DNA of 64,000 bases from a bacterium CG_4_9_14_3_um_filter_65_15 (GTDB lineage Bacteria > Krumholzibacteriota > Krumholzibacteriia > LZORAL124-64-63), in contig PFVX01000022.1 of the NCBI GenBank assembly GCA_002790835.1, positions 1 to 64,000 of the forward strand, given 5' to 3'. The translations under genes were made by a program, and so were the position numbers. The notes under the pieces were generated by a model. The model saw only the letters and a list, made by a program, of their open reading frames with translations, was not told where the DNA came from and did no database searches. The stretch's first letter is position 1; each line of letters begins with the position of its first letter. Below are positions 1 through 9,209 of this stretch, piece by piece.

Positions 1-68
1 AGGCCCTGGCGAAGTCGGTTAATTGCCTGGATGACCCGGCAAGTGCGGTGTTCTACGCGGCAACATAG
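1..68 (+). CDS. 3' end of a CDS truncated by the window start (ALAKSVNCLDDPASAVFYAAT*)
   Basis: Open frame from base 3 to TAG at 66-68, followed by a strong hairpin at 80-105; too short to assign. Confidence 0.4.
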   Translation, partial: ALAKSVNCLDDPASAVFYAAT

Positions 69-79
69 CCAAACACGAG

Positions 80-105
80 AAGGGCCCGGCTGACGCCGGG
101 CCCTT
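80..105. terminator. Terminator-like hairpin AAGGGCCCGGC-TGAC-GCCGGGCCCTT
   Basis: Perfect 11-bp inverted repeat with 4-nt loop between convergent gene ends; no long T tract. Confidence 0.6.
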
Positions 106-128
106 CGTCGAGGCAGGAAGAATCCGAA

Positions 129-638
129 CTATTTGCAGGGGCCTCCGGAGCCCGACCAAGAGCCGCTGCTGCCGGCGGAATTGGTCCAGGTGCCGGATGC
201 AGTACGCGAAGGCTTGTCGATGGTGGTCACGTAGTAAGTGAACCAATCGGCACAGTTGACATCGCTGCCGCGGTAGTAAGCGGTGACGGTCTTGCCGGTC
301 CCTCGAACGTCGTAGGTCCCACAGCTGGTCGTCACGCAGGTGCCGGTGCTCGTGCCGCCGGAGATGTTGAGGGTCCACACGAAGCCGTAGACGTCGGTGA
401 GCGTGATGCACGGAGGGAGCTTGTCCGGTCCGAACAGGGCGGGCAGGCCGACCTCGTGCAGGGGAATGCTCTTGGGGTCAATGGTGAAATCGGATCCCAC
501 ATTCTGCGAGGGGGAATCAATCGCAAGGTCGGTGCGCACATCAATCAGCGAATTGGGTGTCGTGGTGCTGTTGTCCTGGCTGCAACCGAAGATCATCAGG
601 ACGAGAGCGAGCAGAGACATAATCCTGATCAATTTCAT
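129..638 (-). CDS. Small hypothetical lipoprotein
   Basis: Lipobox signal MKLIRIMSLLALVLMIFGCSQ. Confidence 0.75.
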   Translation of the reverse strand: MKLIRIMSLLALVLMIFGCSQDNSTTTPNSLIDVRTDLAIDSPSQNVGSDFTIDPKSIPLHEVGLPALFGPDKLPPCITLTDVYGFVWTLNISGGTSTGTCVTTSCGTYDVRGTGKTVTAYYRGSDVNCADWFTYYVTTIDKPSRTASGTWTNSAGSSGSWSGSGGPCK

Positions 639-921
639 TTTCGGGCCTTTCGACTGGGAATTCCAGGTGGCCTTCCCTCCAAAGGTGACATCAATCCCGT
701 CTGGGCGAGACTCTATTCATTATTCTTGCATAATTTCATTCTGTTTACAAGTATCAAAAGCCTAGGATGATAGTGGGAAATCATTTATCCTCCAAACGGG
801 AAGGGGGAAAATGGTACGATGTCGCAAAACCGATGCCGGCCCACACGCCATTCCTCTGTACCTGGATGTGCCCAGCGATGTACCTCCAGGTTCAAAACAG
901 AAAGAAGTCAAATATCGTTTA

Positions 922-943
922 ATTTTACAACACATTGTAAAAT
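922..943. promoter_or_regulatory. Perfect dyad ATTTTACAA-CACA-TTGTAAAAT upstream of the lipoprotein gene
   Basis: 9-bp arms, 4-bp spacer, intergenic, AT-rich. Confidence 0.6.
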
Positions 944-968
944 AACAAGGTTTAAAGTTATTGGAAAT

Positions 969-985
969 TTGGCCCAGCTTCTGCT
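969..985 (+). promoter_or_regulatory. Candidate sigma-54 -24/-12 element TTGGCCCAGCTTCTGCT
   Basis: GG-N10-GC spacing; three mismatches to YTGGCACGRNNNTTGCW; about 55 bp before the start codon. Confidence 0.35.
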
Positions 986-1038
986 GCCGGTGAAACCGAT
1001 GGCGACAATCGACCACAGCCCCTGGCAGGAGGACCACG

Positions 1039-2232
1039 ATGAAGACCCCCATTCCCCATTCCCTCAAATTGTTTTTGACGCTGGCCGCATGGGTCGGGAT
1101 CCTGGCGGTGACCGGTTGCAGCAATGACTCGGCTGCCCCTTCGGGCCAGACCGTAACCGGCGGTGACGACTACGAGAACATGGATTTCACCCTCCTCAAC
1201 GGCGGGTTGACGGCTTCGAACGAGGCAGTGGCCTTCGATGACAAGGCTTTCAGTGACCTGCTCTACAACGAAGACATGGAAATCTCCGATGACCCCATGC
1301 TGGACGATCCCGAGGTGATGCAGATGGAGGCCATGGTGGCGGACTCCACAGACACCAACGGCGTCGTGCGACCGCGTTTCACCTTTGTGCGGTTGGAATG
1401 GGGCATGATCCACGGGCCACAGGACAGCCTGGACCGACAGATCGATTGCGGCGCGTTGGATTGGTCCGGAACCGTTTCCATGGACCGCGGGATTTTGGTC
1501 GCCACCCGGCTGATTCGTTTCGAACTGCCGTTTGATCAACTCGTTCGTCCCCGCATCAACGGTCAGACGCTGGGATTCATTTCCCACACTTATTGCCATT
1601 TTGACGGCCTAGTGCTGAAGATCATGGAACGACCCGATGACCTGGCGGAGGGGTTGGCGCCCAACGTCCTGCACATCCGCACCGGCCCCTACCAGGGTGA
1701 CTTCGCGGTGGAGGAATTGCTGGGCATGAACGCCAACTTCCCGGTGGACGGCGAGGGCAACAGCCTGCACTTGGTTGGCTACGGCCCCGGTGATGTTCAC
1801 GCCTGTCCCAGGGGATTCCTCCACGGCCGCTGGAACCTGTTGCTCGACCTGAACGGGGACGACATCGCGCCGCCCGATACCACCCTGGCTGTTCAGTACG
1901 GCACCTTCGGCGGGCCGTGGTACGGATTGGATGGCCTGATCCACGGTTTCATGCGCTGCGGATACGGTCTCGACGTGGATGGCAACCAGGTTTTCCATGG
2001 CAAGCGCATCGGTCGTCTCGGTCGCTTCGTGGCCTTTCTCAGAGGCACCTGGAGCGCTGGGGATGACGGGATTTCCCTGACCGGATTCGACGGCGAATGG
2101 ACGAGTGCCGTGGGGGGTCGCGAAGGTGTGCTCGGTGCGCAAGCCTATCCGTTCCCCGATTATCCGGGCGGGTTCTACGATGGTCGTTGGACCACCCTTT
2201 GCGGCTCCGCCGACGAGGGCCAGGTCAACTGA
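1039..2232 (+). CDS. Hypothetical lipoprotein (397 aa)
   Basis: Signal sequence with lipobox LAVTGCSND; no family recognised. Confidence 0.8.
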   Translation: MKTPIPHSLKLFLTLAAWVGILAVTGCSNDSAAPSGQTVTGGDDYENMDFTLLNGGLTASNEAVAFDDKAFSDLLYNEDMEISDDPMLDDPEVMQMEAMVADSTDTNGVVRPRFTFVRLEWGMIHGPQDSLDRQIDCGALDWSGTVSMDRGILVATRLIRFELPFDQLVRPRINGQTLGFISHTYCHFDGLVLKIMERPDDLAEGLAPNVLHIRTGPYQGDFAVEELLGMNANFPVDGEGNSLHLVGYGPGDVHACPRGFLHGRWNLLLDLNGDDIAPPDTTLAVQYGTFGGPWYGLDGLIHGFMRCGYGLDVDGNQVFHGKRIGRLGRFVAFLRGTWSAGDDGISLTGFDGEWTSAVGGREGVLGAQAYPFPDYPGGFYDGRWTTLCGSADEGQVN

Positions 2233-2324
2233 GATCCACCCGAGCGGTGGTAGGCCGGCGGCCAGGGAGGGCCGCCGGCCGTTTCGCGCTTTTCCCCACT
2301 CGAAGCTGCGGTTATGGTCCCGAA

Positions 2325-3734
2325 ATGAGGAAATCCGGACACGAAGGGAAGCGGGGGCGAAGACCCTGGATGTGGGGCGGGGCTTTGGTATACCTGGTCA
2401 TCATCCTGGTGGTGGGGTGGGGTCTTTTCAATTTTTACGAGGGTGCAAGCCGGCGGCTCGATGACGCCCTTGGTCAGCGCCTGCTGGCTGTTGCGGTCAG
2501 CCTGGCCGAGGCCGTCAACGCCGAGACGGTTTTCAATTATTCCCTCGGCGACTCCTCCGAGTTGGGCGCCATCAGGGAACTCCAGGGGCTCATCGACTAT
2601 CTGGGAACACGGCTGGAGTTAGCCGAGATCACCATCAGCGATCCTGACGGCCTGGTCCTGCTGACCACGACCGGTGCTCTCAAGGCCGGGGCGATGAACG
2701 ACTTCTGGGCCATGGACGAGGCGGCCGTTACCGCCGCACGCTCCGGCAGCGAGGCCGTCAGCCGTTTGTACAACATGCAAGGAGCTTTCCTCAAGTCGGC
2801 CCACGTGCCGGTGATGCTTTCGGTGCCCGGGATCGACGGAGACATTTTTGTGGCCATCGTCACGGCCAGCGGTAGTCCGGATTTCTTTTCCGCCTTGTCT
2901 CGTCTTCGTCGGGCGGCTTGGGCCACCGGGGCTGCCGTCCTGATCTGCCTGGTGGTGCTGGGGGTTTTCCTCTACCGCATCCAGCGGGCGCTGGAGGGGT
3001 ACCGAGCATCCATCCTGCGGCAGGAAAACCTCGCGGCGATGGGGCGGATGACCGCGGGTATCGCGCATGAGATCCGCAACCCCTTGGGCATTATCCGGGG
3101 AGCAGGGCAGCACTTGCAGGAGGTGTTGACACACCGGGGCATCGACGACCCCGTTGTCGATTTCATTCCCGAAGAAGTGGATCGGTTGGACCGCATTTTG
3201 TCCCGCTATCTGGCCTTCGGCACCGAGGCGGAGGCGGAGTTCGAGACTTTCCAACCCGGCCCGGTGGTCACCAAGGCGGTCGGGTTGCTGGCCGACGACA
3301 ATGGGGCCACAGGGGTGGCCTTGACGGTCGACCCGATTCCGGACGTACTGGTGGAGGGTGACCCCCTGCGACTGCGCCAGGCGGTGATGAACCTTGTCCT
3401 CAACGCTCGTGAAGCGGTGCCGGACGGCGGGATCGTCACGGTCAGCGGAACGGTGATCGATGCCTACCTCCATCTCAGGGTGCGGGACGACGGACCGGGT
3501 CTCCCGCCTGGCGATCCGGAGGAGTTGTTCCAGCCCTTCCACACCCTCAAGGAGAAGGGCAGTGGTCTGGGACTGGCCCTGGCTCGGGGGATCGCCGCTG
3601 AGATGGGAGGGGCGCTTGTCCTGAATAACCGCCGGGACGGCCCGGGGGCCGAGGCTGTCTTGACCCTGCCGCTTGCTACCCATGGCCGGAGTTCACCGAA
3701 GGAGGCGGACCATGCCCCGCGTATTGGTCGTTGA
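2325..3734 (+). CDS. Membrane-bound sensor histidine kinase
   Basis: TM helix near N-terminus, H-box GRMTAGIAHEIRNPLGIIRG, N/G boxes (VLNAREAV, DDGPGL, GSGLGLALARGI). The ORF track starts at 2097, but ATG 2325 fits the domain layout. Confidence 0.9.
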   Translation: MRKSGHEGKRGRRPWMWGGALVYLVIILVVGWGLFNFYEGASRRLDDALGQRLLAVAVSLAEAVNAETVFNYSLGDSSELGAIRELQGLIDYLGTRLELAEITISDPDGLVLLTTTGALKAGAMNDFWAMDEAAVTAARSGSEAVSRLYNMQGAFLKSAHVPVMLSVPGIDGDIFVAIVTASGSPDFFSALSRLRRAAWATGAAVLICLVVLGVFLYRIQRALEGYRASILRQENLAAMGRMTAGIAHEIRNPLGIIRGAGQHLQEVLTHRGIDDPVVDFIPEEVDRLDRILSRYLAFGTEAEAEFETFQPGPVVTKAVGLLADDNGATGVALTVDPIPDVLVEGDPLRLRQAVMNLVLNAREAVPDGGIVTVSGTVIDAYLHLRVRDDGPGLPPGDPEELFQPFHTLKEKGSGLGLALARGIAAEMGGALVLNNRRDGPGAEAVLTLPLATHGRSSPKEADHAPRIGR

Positions 3735-5055
3735 TGACGAGCAGAAAATCGTCACCCTGCTGGCCTCCGCGCTCAAGGCGCGTGGGCACGACGTGACCGG
3801 TTGCGGTGGCGGAGCCGAAGCTCTGGAGGCGGTGGCGGCCGAACACTTTGACGTGGTGTTGACGGATCTGAAAATGACTCCCGTAGGCGGCCTGGAAATA
3901 TTACGCCGGATCCGCAGTCAGGATCCGGACACCCAGGTCATCCTGCTGACCGCGCACGGGAACGTCGATTCGGCGGTCGAGGCCATGCAGGAAGGCGCTT
4001 TCCACTACCTGAGCAAACCATTCAACTTCCAGGAGGTTGCCCAGGTGGTGGAGAAGGCGGCAGAGGCTGGGCACCTGGGACGGGAAAACCGCGCCCTGAA
4101 AAGGGTCCTGGCAGCATCCAGCCCCCCCGGCAACCTGATCGGCGGTGCGCCTGCTACGGTTAATCTTCGCCGGCTGATCGCCCAGGTCGCCCCATCGGAG
4201 ACCACCGTGTTGATTCGCGGTGAGAGTGGGGTGGGCAAGGAGGTCACCGCCCGGTCTGTGCATCGGGCCAGCGCACGCCATGGTGGACCGTTCATCGCGG
4301 TGAACTGCGCCGCAATCAGCGAGACGCTCCTCGAAAGCGAGTTGTTCGGGTACCGCAAGGGTGCATTCACAGGTGCCGACTCCGATCGTGAGGGTGTCTT
4401 CGAGGCGGCGTGCGGAGGGTCGATCTTTCTCGACGAAATCGGTGAGGCCGGTGCTGCGGTTCAAGCCAAGCTCCTGCGGGTTCTGGAAGAGAAGAAGATC
4501 AATCGCGTGGGTGACCCGCGCGAACGGGCGGTGGATGTTCGCATCCTTGCGGCCACCAATCGGCCCCTGGAAGATGCCATCGTCGCGGGCGATTTCCGGG
4601 AAGATCTCTATTATCGCCTCCTGGTGTTTCCGCTGGACGTGCCGCCATTGCGGGAACGAACACAGGATATTTTTCTCCTGGCGACCCACTTCCTGTCCGC
4701 TTTGGGGCGCCACGAAGCGACCCTGGATCCAGCGATCATCCAGCGGTTGGAGTGCCATCGGTGGCCGGGCAACGTCCGCGAGCTGCGAAACCTTTTGGAG
4801 CGGGCCCATATCCTGGCCGGCAGCCATCCCATCGGCCCCGAGCATATTCTCCTGGATGTGGCCGGGCCGTCCCGGGACCGTGGGGTGGGTCCGGTTCGGG
4901 ACAGCTTGGATCTGGACAACAACGCGCGTGAGCTCATCCGTTTGGCCCTTGCCCGAAGCGGGGGCAACAAGAGTGAGGCGGCGAAACTGCTGGGGATCAC
5001 CCGCAGGACACTGTATTCCCGGCTCAAGCTGTTGGGCTTGGAAGTGCAGAAGTGA
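3712..5055 (+). CDS. NtrC-family sigma-54-dependent response regulator
   Basis: REC domain (VLVVDDEQK, DVVLTDLKM), AAA+ with GESGVGKE and GAFTGA, C-terminal Fis-type HTH (NKSEAAKLLGITRRTLYSRLK). Confidence 0.95.
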   Translation: MPRVLVVDDEQKIVTLLASALKARGHDVTGCGGGAEALEAVAAEHFDVVLTDLKMTPVGGLEILRRIRSQDPDTQVILLTAHGNVDSAVEAMQEGAFHYLSKPFNFQEVAQVVEKAAEAGHLGRENRALKRVLAASSPPGNLIGGAPATVNLRRLIAQVAPSETTVLIRGESGVGKEVTARSVHRASARHGGPFIAVNCAAISETLLESELFGYRKGAFTGADSDREGVFEAACGGSIFLDEIGEAGAAVQAKLLRVLEEKKINRVGDPRERAVDVRILAATNRPLEDAIVAGDFREDLYYRLLVFPLDVPPLRERTQDIFLLATHFLSALGRHEATLDPAIIQRLECHRWPGNVRELRNLLERAHILAGSHPIGPEHILLDVAGPSRDRGVGPVRDSLDLDNNARELIRLALARSGGNKSEAAKLLGITRRTLYSRLKLLGLEVQK

Positions 5056-5173
5056 ACCTGGAGGTCCACACCATGACCGCACGACTGATTCGTGACCTCT
5101 GCTGGAGTTTTGTAGATTTTTCTAATGTATTGTGGTGTAACCGCTTTGGAGATCGACAAACTCCAGGGCCGAC

Positions 5174-5190
5174 CTGGCACGGAGTCTGCT
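5174..5190 (+). promoter_or_regulatory. Strong sigma-54 promoter candidate CTGGCACGGAGTCTGCT
   Basis: One mismatch to YTGGCACGRNNNTTGCW with exact GG-N10-GC spacing, directly after a sigma-54 activator gene. Confidence 0.7.
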
Positions 5191-5206
5191 CAGTCGGTGA
5201 AGGGGT

Positions 5207-6286
5207 ATGCCCGTGACAGCCAAGTTGAGAGAAAGAAGCATCGTGTATTCCCATTCTCCAATTCCCCGATTTCAGCTGGGGCTACCTTTTTTGGCGGCAG
5301 TGCTTCTGGCTGTGTCGTTGCCGTTAGGATCCGCACGGGGACAAAGCGTGGATCGGGGGACGGTGGAGGACTTCATCGATCAGACCGGTGCTTTGTTGGA
5401 CTGGGCCGGGGAAATCGTTCGGGACAGCGGCAGCCTCAGGGCGCGGCGGGTCCTGGGCGAAGCCACCCGGCTGCATAGCAGAAGTCAGTCCATGCTGACC
5501 CAGGACCACTTGGCGGTGACCCTTTCGACATCTCGGCGCGCCCGCGCTGCGACTTTCCATGCCGCACGCCTTGCCCGGGAGGCATTGGTGTTCAGCGAGC
5601 GTTTTCAGCTCCTGTCGGAGCGGTTTGCCCGGCGGCGCGAGGATCTGCAGGACAAAGCCCAGGAGGGACGGAATCAGATGGCCCTGGACCTCCTGGTTCG
5701 GGCGGAAGACCAGGATATTCGTGCCCACGAACAATACACCCAGGGCGACGCGCGTCAGGCATGTCGCATTCTGGAGCAAGTGGAAACCCTTCAGAATCGG
5801 GCAGCCGGGTTGTTGGGCGTGGGGCCCGTCCCTGAGAATCTGGATGCCCTGTTGTCGCATACGGCCGACAGGTTGGACCGGGCGCGGGAAATGTTGGGTC
5901 CCGGCGCATCGGCGCGCTCCCTCTCCCTGCTGAAAGACGCGGAATCGGCCCTGGACCGGGCACGGGATTTCCAATCGCGGGGTATGCCCGGCCGGGCACT
6001 GAAAACCGGCGAACTGGCCCGTGATCTCATCGAGAAGGCCATGTTGGGGCCGATGGGACCCGATGACCCGGCTGAGGTCGCACAACGTCAGATTGAAAAC
6101 TGGGACGCTCGCGAGAGCCGTATTCCCCCAGACCTGGACGCAGCCCTGGTCGACCTGATGTCGGGGGCGCGGGAGCATCGGCGGTCGGCCCAGGCCATGT
6201 TGGAGGATGGGCGGCCCTTGATGGCGCTGCGTCAGATCAAGTTGGCTCACGACCTGCTTGACCAGGTGGAAAGGCGATCCCGGTAG
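5207..6286 (+). CDS. Exported alpha-helical protein of unknown function
   Basis: Signal peptide (FLAAVLLAVSLPLGSARGQ) then charged helical sequence. GTG at 5243 is an alternative start. Confidence 0.75.
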   Translation: MPVTAKLRERSIVYSHSPIPRFQLGLPFLAAVLLAVSLPLGSARGQSVDRGTVEDFIDQTGALLDWAGEIVRDSGSLRARRVLGEATRLHSRSQSMLTQDHLAVTLSTSRRARAATFHAARLAREALVFSERFQLLSERFARRREDLQDKAQEGRNQMALDLLVRAEDQDIRAHEQYTQGDARQACRILEQVETLQNRAAGLLGVGPVPENLDALLSHTADRLDRAREMLGPGASARSLSLLKDAESALDRARDFQSRGMPGRALKTGELARDLIEKAMLGPMGPDDPAEVAQRQIENWDARESRIPPDLDAALVDLMSGAREHRRSAQAMLEDGRPLMALRQIKLAHDLLDQVERRSR

Positions 6287-6291
6287 CATCC

Positions 6292-7587
6292 TTGCGCCAC
6301 ATATTGCGGGTCACCCTCACGTTTATCCTGTGGGTCTGGGCCTTGGGAAATCCTTTGGTCGGGAGTTCCTTGGCGTCGGCTGCGACGGACCAGGACATCT
6401 GGACCCTACGCCTTGCCGGGGGTTACGAGGTCTTCACCAACGCATTCTCACTTGCCGAAAACGACACCACCGAAACGATCGCCGAAGCCACTTTCACCAC
6501 GAGTGTGATGGGCCGTTCCGGCCGTGGTTCTCGGCACCGGTGGCTCCTATCTGCCGAGTCTTCTCTGGGTACTGAACTTATCCGTGAACGCATAGACGGA
6601 GATTTCCGCTGGTGCGACGAAAGTGGGGCACCCCGATTGCGTTTCAGCTGCTCCGGGCGTGCCCGCCAGTATCGTCAAGAGACCGTTTACGGACTCAGCA
6701 GCGATTCCGGGGAAGGTCGCATGGATCTGCGCGGATATCCCGTGGCGGGAGGCGACTATTCCCTGGAAACCCGCGCCTGGACCAGCGGGCTGTACTATCA
6801 GGTTCCCTCCACCCTTGAGCTGGATCAACGGGAAAAGGGCGGCTCCCTGGTCATGCGGCACGGTCAGCCGACCGGAGCAAACTGGAGCATGGGAGCCCAT
6901 TTTGCCCGTCGCACCTATCCCGATTCCACCGGGCTGGATCGCAACACTACCGGTTGTGAAGGGTCGTGGGAGGGATCCCGGTTGCGGATATATCAGCGCA
7001 GCGATCGTCGCGCGGTCAAGGACGAGGAAACCCGTTCCCCTGCCTGGAACCACTGGACGGACCTGGATCTGGAATTGCCCTTCTCCTCAGGCGCCGTGTT
7101 CCTGGAGTTGCAGGACGAGATCTGGAAGTACGACCTCGTCCAGGGCGCCTTTCCCGATTACCTGCGCACCTCCGCCCGTTTGGGCTATGACTGGGGCGAT
7201 TTGCTCGCCGTGCGTTGGCGGGTGGGCCTGAGCGGCGAGATCATGCGCAGCGATGATGACTCCGAATCCTATGATCAATATGGAGTTTTGGCCGGGGTGG
7301 AGTCCTACGGCCTGGATATGTCGGGTTCATTGCTGGTGGAAAGCGGTTGGCGTCGGTATCGGGGGCAGGATGGGGAATTTGATGCTGCCGATGGAACTTG
7401 GTCGGACTATTCGGGCACGGGGTTTACCGACTTCAACTATTGGAAGATCTGGTTGACGGGGGGTTGGAATCTGACCCCACGTTTGGCGCTGGATCTGTTG
7501 GCCAGCTACGAACCCGAACGCCACGGGGAAAAGTCGGACGACACGACCCTGGGCTTTGCCAGCGTCCGACTGGTATGGCGGCCCTAA
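6292..7587 (+). CDS. Putative outer-membrane beta-barrel protein
   Basis: Signal peptide, alternating aromatic/polar strands, terminal ASVRLVWRP; TTG start. Confidence 0.7.
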   Translation: MRHILRVTLTFILWVWALGNPLVGSSLASAATDQDIWTLRLAGGYEVFTNAFSLAENDTTETIAEATFTTSVMGRSGRGSRHRWLLSAESSLGTELIRERIDGDFRWCDESGAPRLRFSCSGRARQYRQETVYGLSSDSGEGRMDLRGYPVAGGDYSLETRAWTSGLYYQVPSTLELDQREKGGSLVMRHGQPTGANWSMGAHFARRTYPDSTGLDRNTTGCEGSWEGSRLRIYQRSDRRAVKDEETRSPAWNHWTDLDLELPFSSGAVFLELQDEIWKYDLVQGAFPDYLRTSARLGYDWGDLLAVRWRVGLSGEIMRSDDDSESYDQYGVLAGVESYGLDMSGSLLVESGWRRYRGQDGEFDAADGTWSDYSGTGFTDFNYWKIWLTGGWNLTPRLALDLLASYEPERHGEKSDDTTLGFASVRLVWRP

Positions 7588-7610
7588 TCACCGTCCTAGT
7601 GGAAATTCGT

Positions 7611-7787
7611 TTACCAGCGGACCTGGGAGGACGACGTCGCCGCCGGGGTGGATCGTGGTTCTTTGACCTTCACGATTTCCGGCTTATTCAATTCTGCGAT
7701 GACCAGCACCACCACGCTGGAAGCGACCAGGAAGCCGAGGAAGACGACGATCCAGATCCAGGGGTTGTCGTAAAGCCACTTGCGCAT
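7611..7787 (-). CDS. 58-aa single-TM protein at the distal end of the cco operon (not in ORF track)
   Basis: MRKWLYDNPWIWIVVFLGFLVASSVVVLVIAELNKPEIVKVKEPRSTPAATSSSQVRW; starts 25 bp after the ccoG stop. Confidence 0.65.
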   Translation of the reverse strand: MRKWLYDNPWIWIVVFLGFLVASSVVVLVIAELNKPEIVKVKEPRSTPAATSSSQVRW

Positions 7788-7811
7788 GGGTGTCCCCAGG
7801 CTGCTTCCCGG

Positions 7812-9209
7812 TCAAGGGCCGAGAAAGCGCACCTTGATGTTCTGGGTTTCGCCGGTGATGGAGTCGGTGACCGTGAAGGAGAAGTTCTCCGGTTGAGAAT
7901 AGCTGGTGCGGGGCATCTCCGCAAACGCGGTCAGAGGGACGTCGGACAGGGGGTCCAGCTCGATGCGGTCCTGAGGGATGATGAAATCGGTGCCGGGGCA
8001 ATCCGCCAGGGCGTCGGGGGCGGCGGTCAGGAGGTAGACCCTGCGCTGGGTCGACTTGTTCTGCAGATGCATGGAGTAGAGGTTGCGGATCTTGCCCTCC
8101 TGGAATGTGAAGGGCAGGCCCTGCGAGCGCAAGATCGTGACCTGGAAGCTCTCCCGTTGGGCGGCGCGATTCACGAACAGGCCGCAGAGGGCCAGGATGA
8201 CGGCGGCGTAGATGAAGAAGCGGGGGCGCAGCAGCTGGGACTTGCCGGTCTCGAAGCCGCGGGAGGAATCGAACCGGATCAGACCGCGGGGCTTGCCGAT
8301 TTTGTCCATGATCTCGTCGCAGGCGTCGATGCAGTTGGTGCAGCCGATGCACTCCATCTGCAGGCCGTTGCGGATATCGATCCCGGTGGGGCAGACTTCC
8401 ACGCAGCGCTGGCAGTCGATGCAGTCGCCGCCGGTCTCCACACCCTTGTGCCGGGGCTCGCCGCGCCGCTCGTCGTACCCGATGACGATGGTGTCGAAGT
8501 CCACGAGGGTGGCCTGGAGGCGCCCGTAGGGGCAGATGATCAGGCAGGTCTGCTCGCGGAACCAGCTGTAGTCGAAGTACAGCATCGCGGTCCAGAACAT
8601 GCTCCAGACCAGGGGCGTCAGGTCGCCGTGGAAGAAGGGAATGTCCCGCAGCATCTGGCGGGTGGGGATGAAGTAGCACATGAAGGCGATGGACAGGTTC
8701 CAGGCCAGGAACAGGAATGCGGTGTGTTTGACGACCTTGCGGATCCACTTGTCGGGTCCGCCCTTCTTGTTGCGACGCATGCGCTCGATGCGCCGCCCCT
8801 CGAACAGGCGCTCCAGGGGGCGGTAGACTCCTTCCATGAACACGGTCTGGGGGCAGGCGAAGCCGCACCACACCCGGCCGAACACCGTGGTGACGACGAA
8901 CAACCCGATGCCCAGGCCGATGAGGACGAAGAAGAACAGGTGGAAGTCCTGGTTGGTGAAGGAGGCGCCCATGAGATAGGCCGCCCGGTGGGGTAGGTCG
9001 ATCAGCACCATGGGATGCCCGCCGACGGTGATCCACGGGGCGAGCAGATAGACCGCGATCAGCAGGACGAAGATGAAATAGCGCCGCGTCGTCCAGCGAC
9101 CCTTGACCTCGGCCACCTGGAGGAAGTTCCGGGAGCCGTCCGGATTGATGGAATAGACGGTGTCGAGGTCCGGACGGCGTTTCGGATCCTGCGTGTCACT
9201 TGAACTCAC
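7812..9209 (-). CDS. ccoG: Cytochrome c oxidase accessory protein CcoG (FixG/RdxA)
   Basis: 4Fe-4S motifs CIDCQRCVEVCPTGIDIRNGLQMECIGCTNCIDACD and membrane helices, inside cco cluster. Confidence 0.95.
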   Translation of the reverse strand: MSSSDTQDPKRRPDLDTVYSINPDGSRNFLQVAEVKGRWTTRRYFIFVLLIAVYLLAPWITVGGHPMVLIDLPHRAAYLMGASFTNQDFHLFFFVLIGLGIGLFVVTTVFGRVWCGFACPQTVFMEGVYRPLERLFEGRRIERMRRNKKGGPDKWIRKVVKHTAFLFLAWNLSIAFMCYFIPTRQMLRDIPFFHGDLTPLVWSMFWTAMLYFDYSWFREQTCLIICPYGRLQATLVDFDTIVIGYDERRGEPRHKGVETGGDCIDCQRCVEVCPTGIDIRNGLQMECIGCTNCIDACDEIMDKIGKPRGLIRFDSSRGFETGKSQLLRPRFFIYAAVILALCGLFVNRAAQRESFQVTILRSQGLPFTFQEGKIRNLYSMHLQNKSTQRRVYLLTAAPDALADCPGTDFIIPQDRIELDPLSDVPLTAFAEMPRTSYSQPENFSFTVTDSITGETQNIKVRFLGP

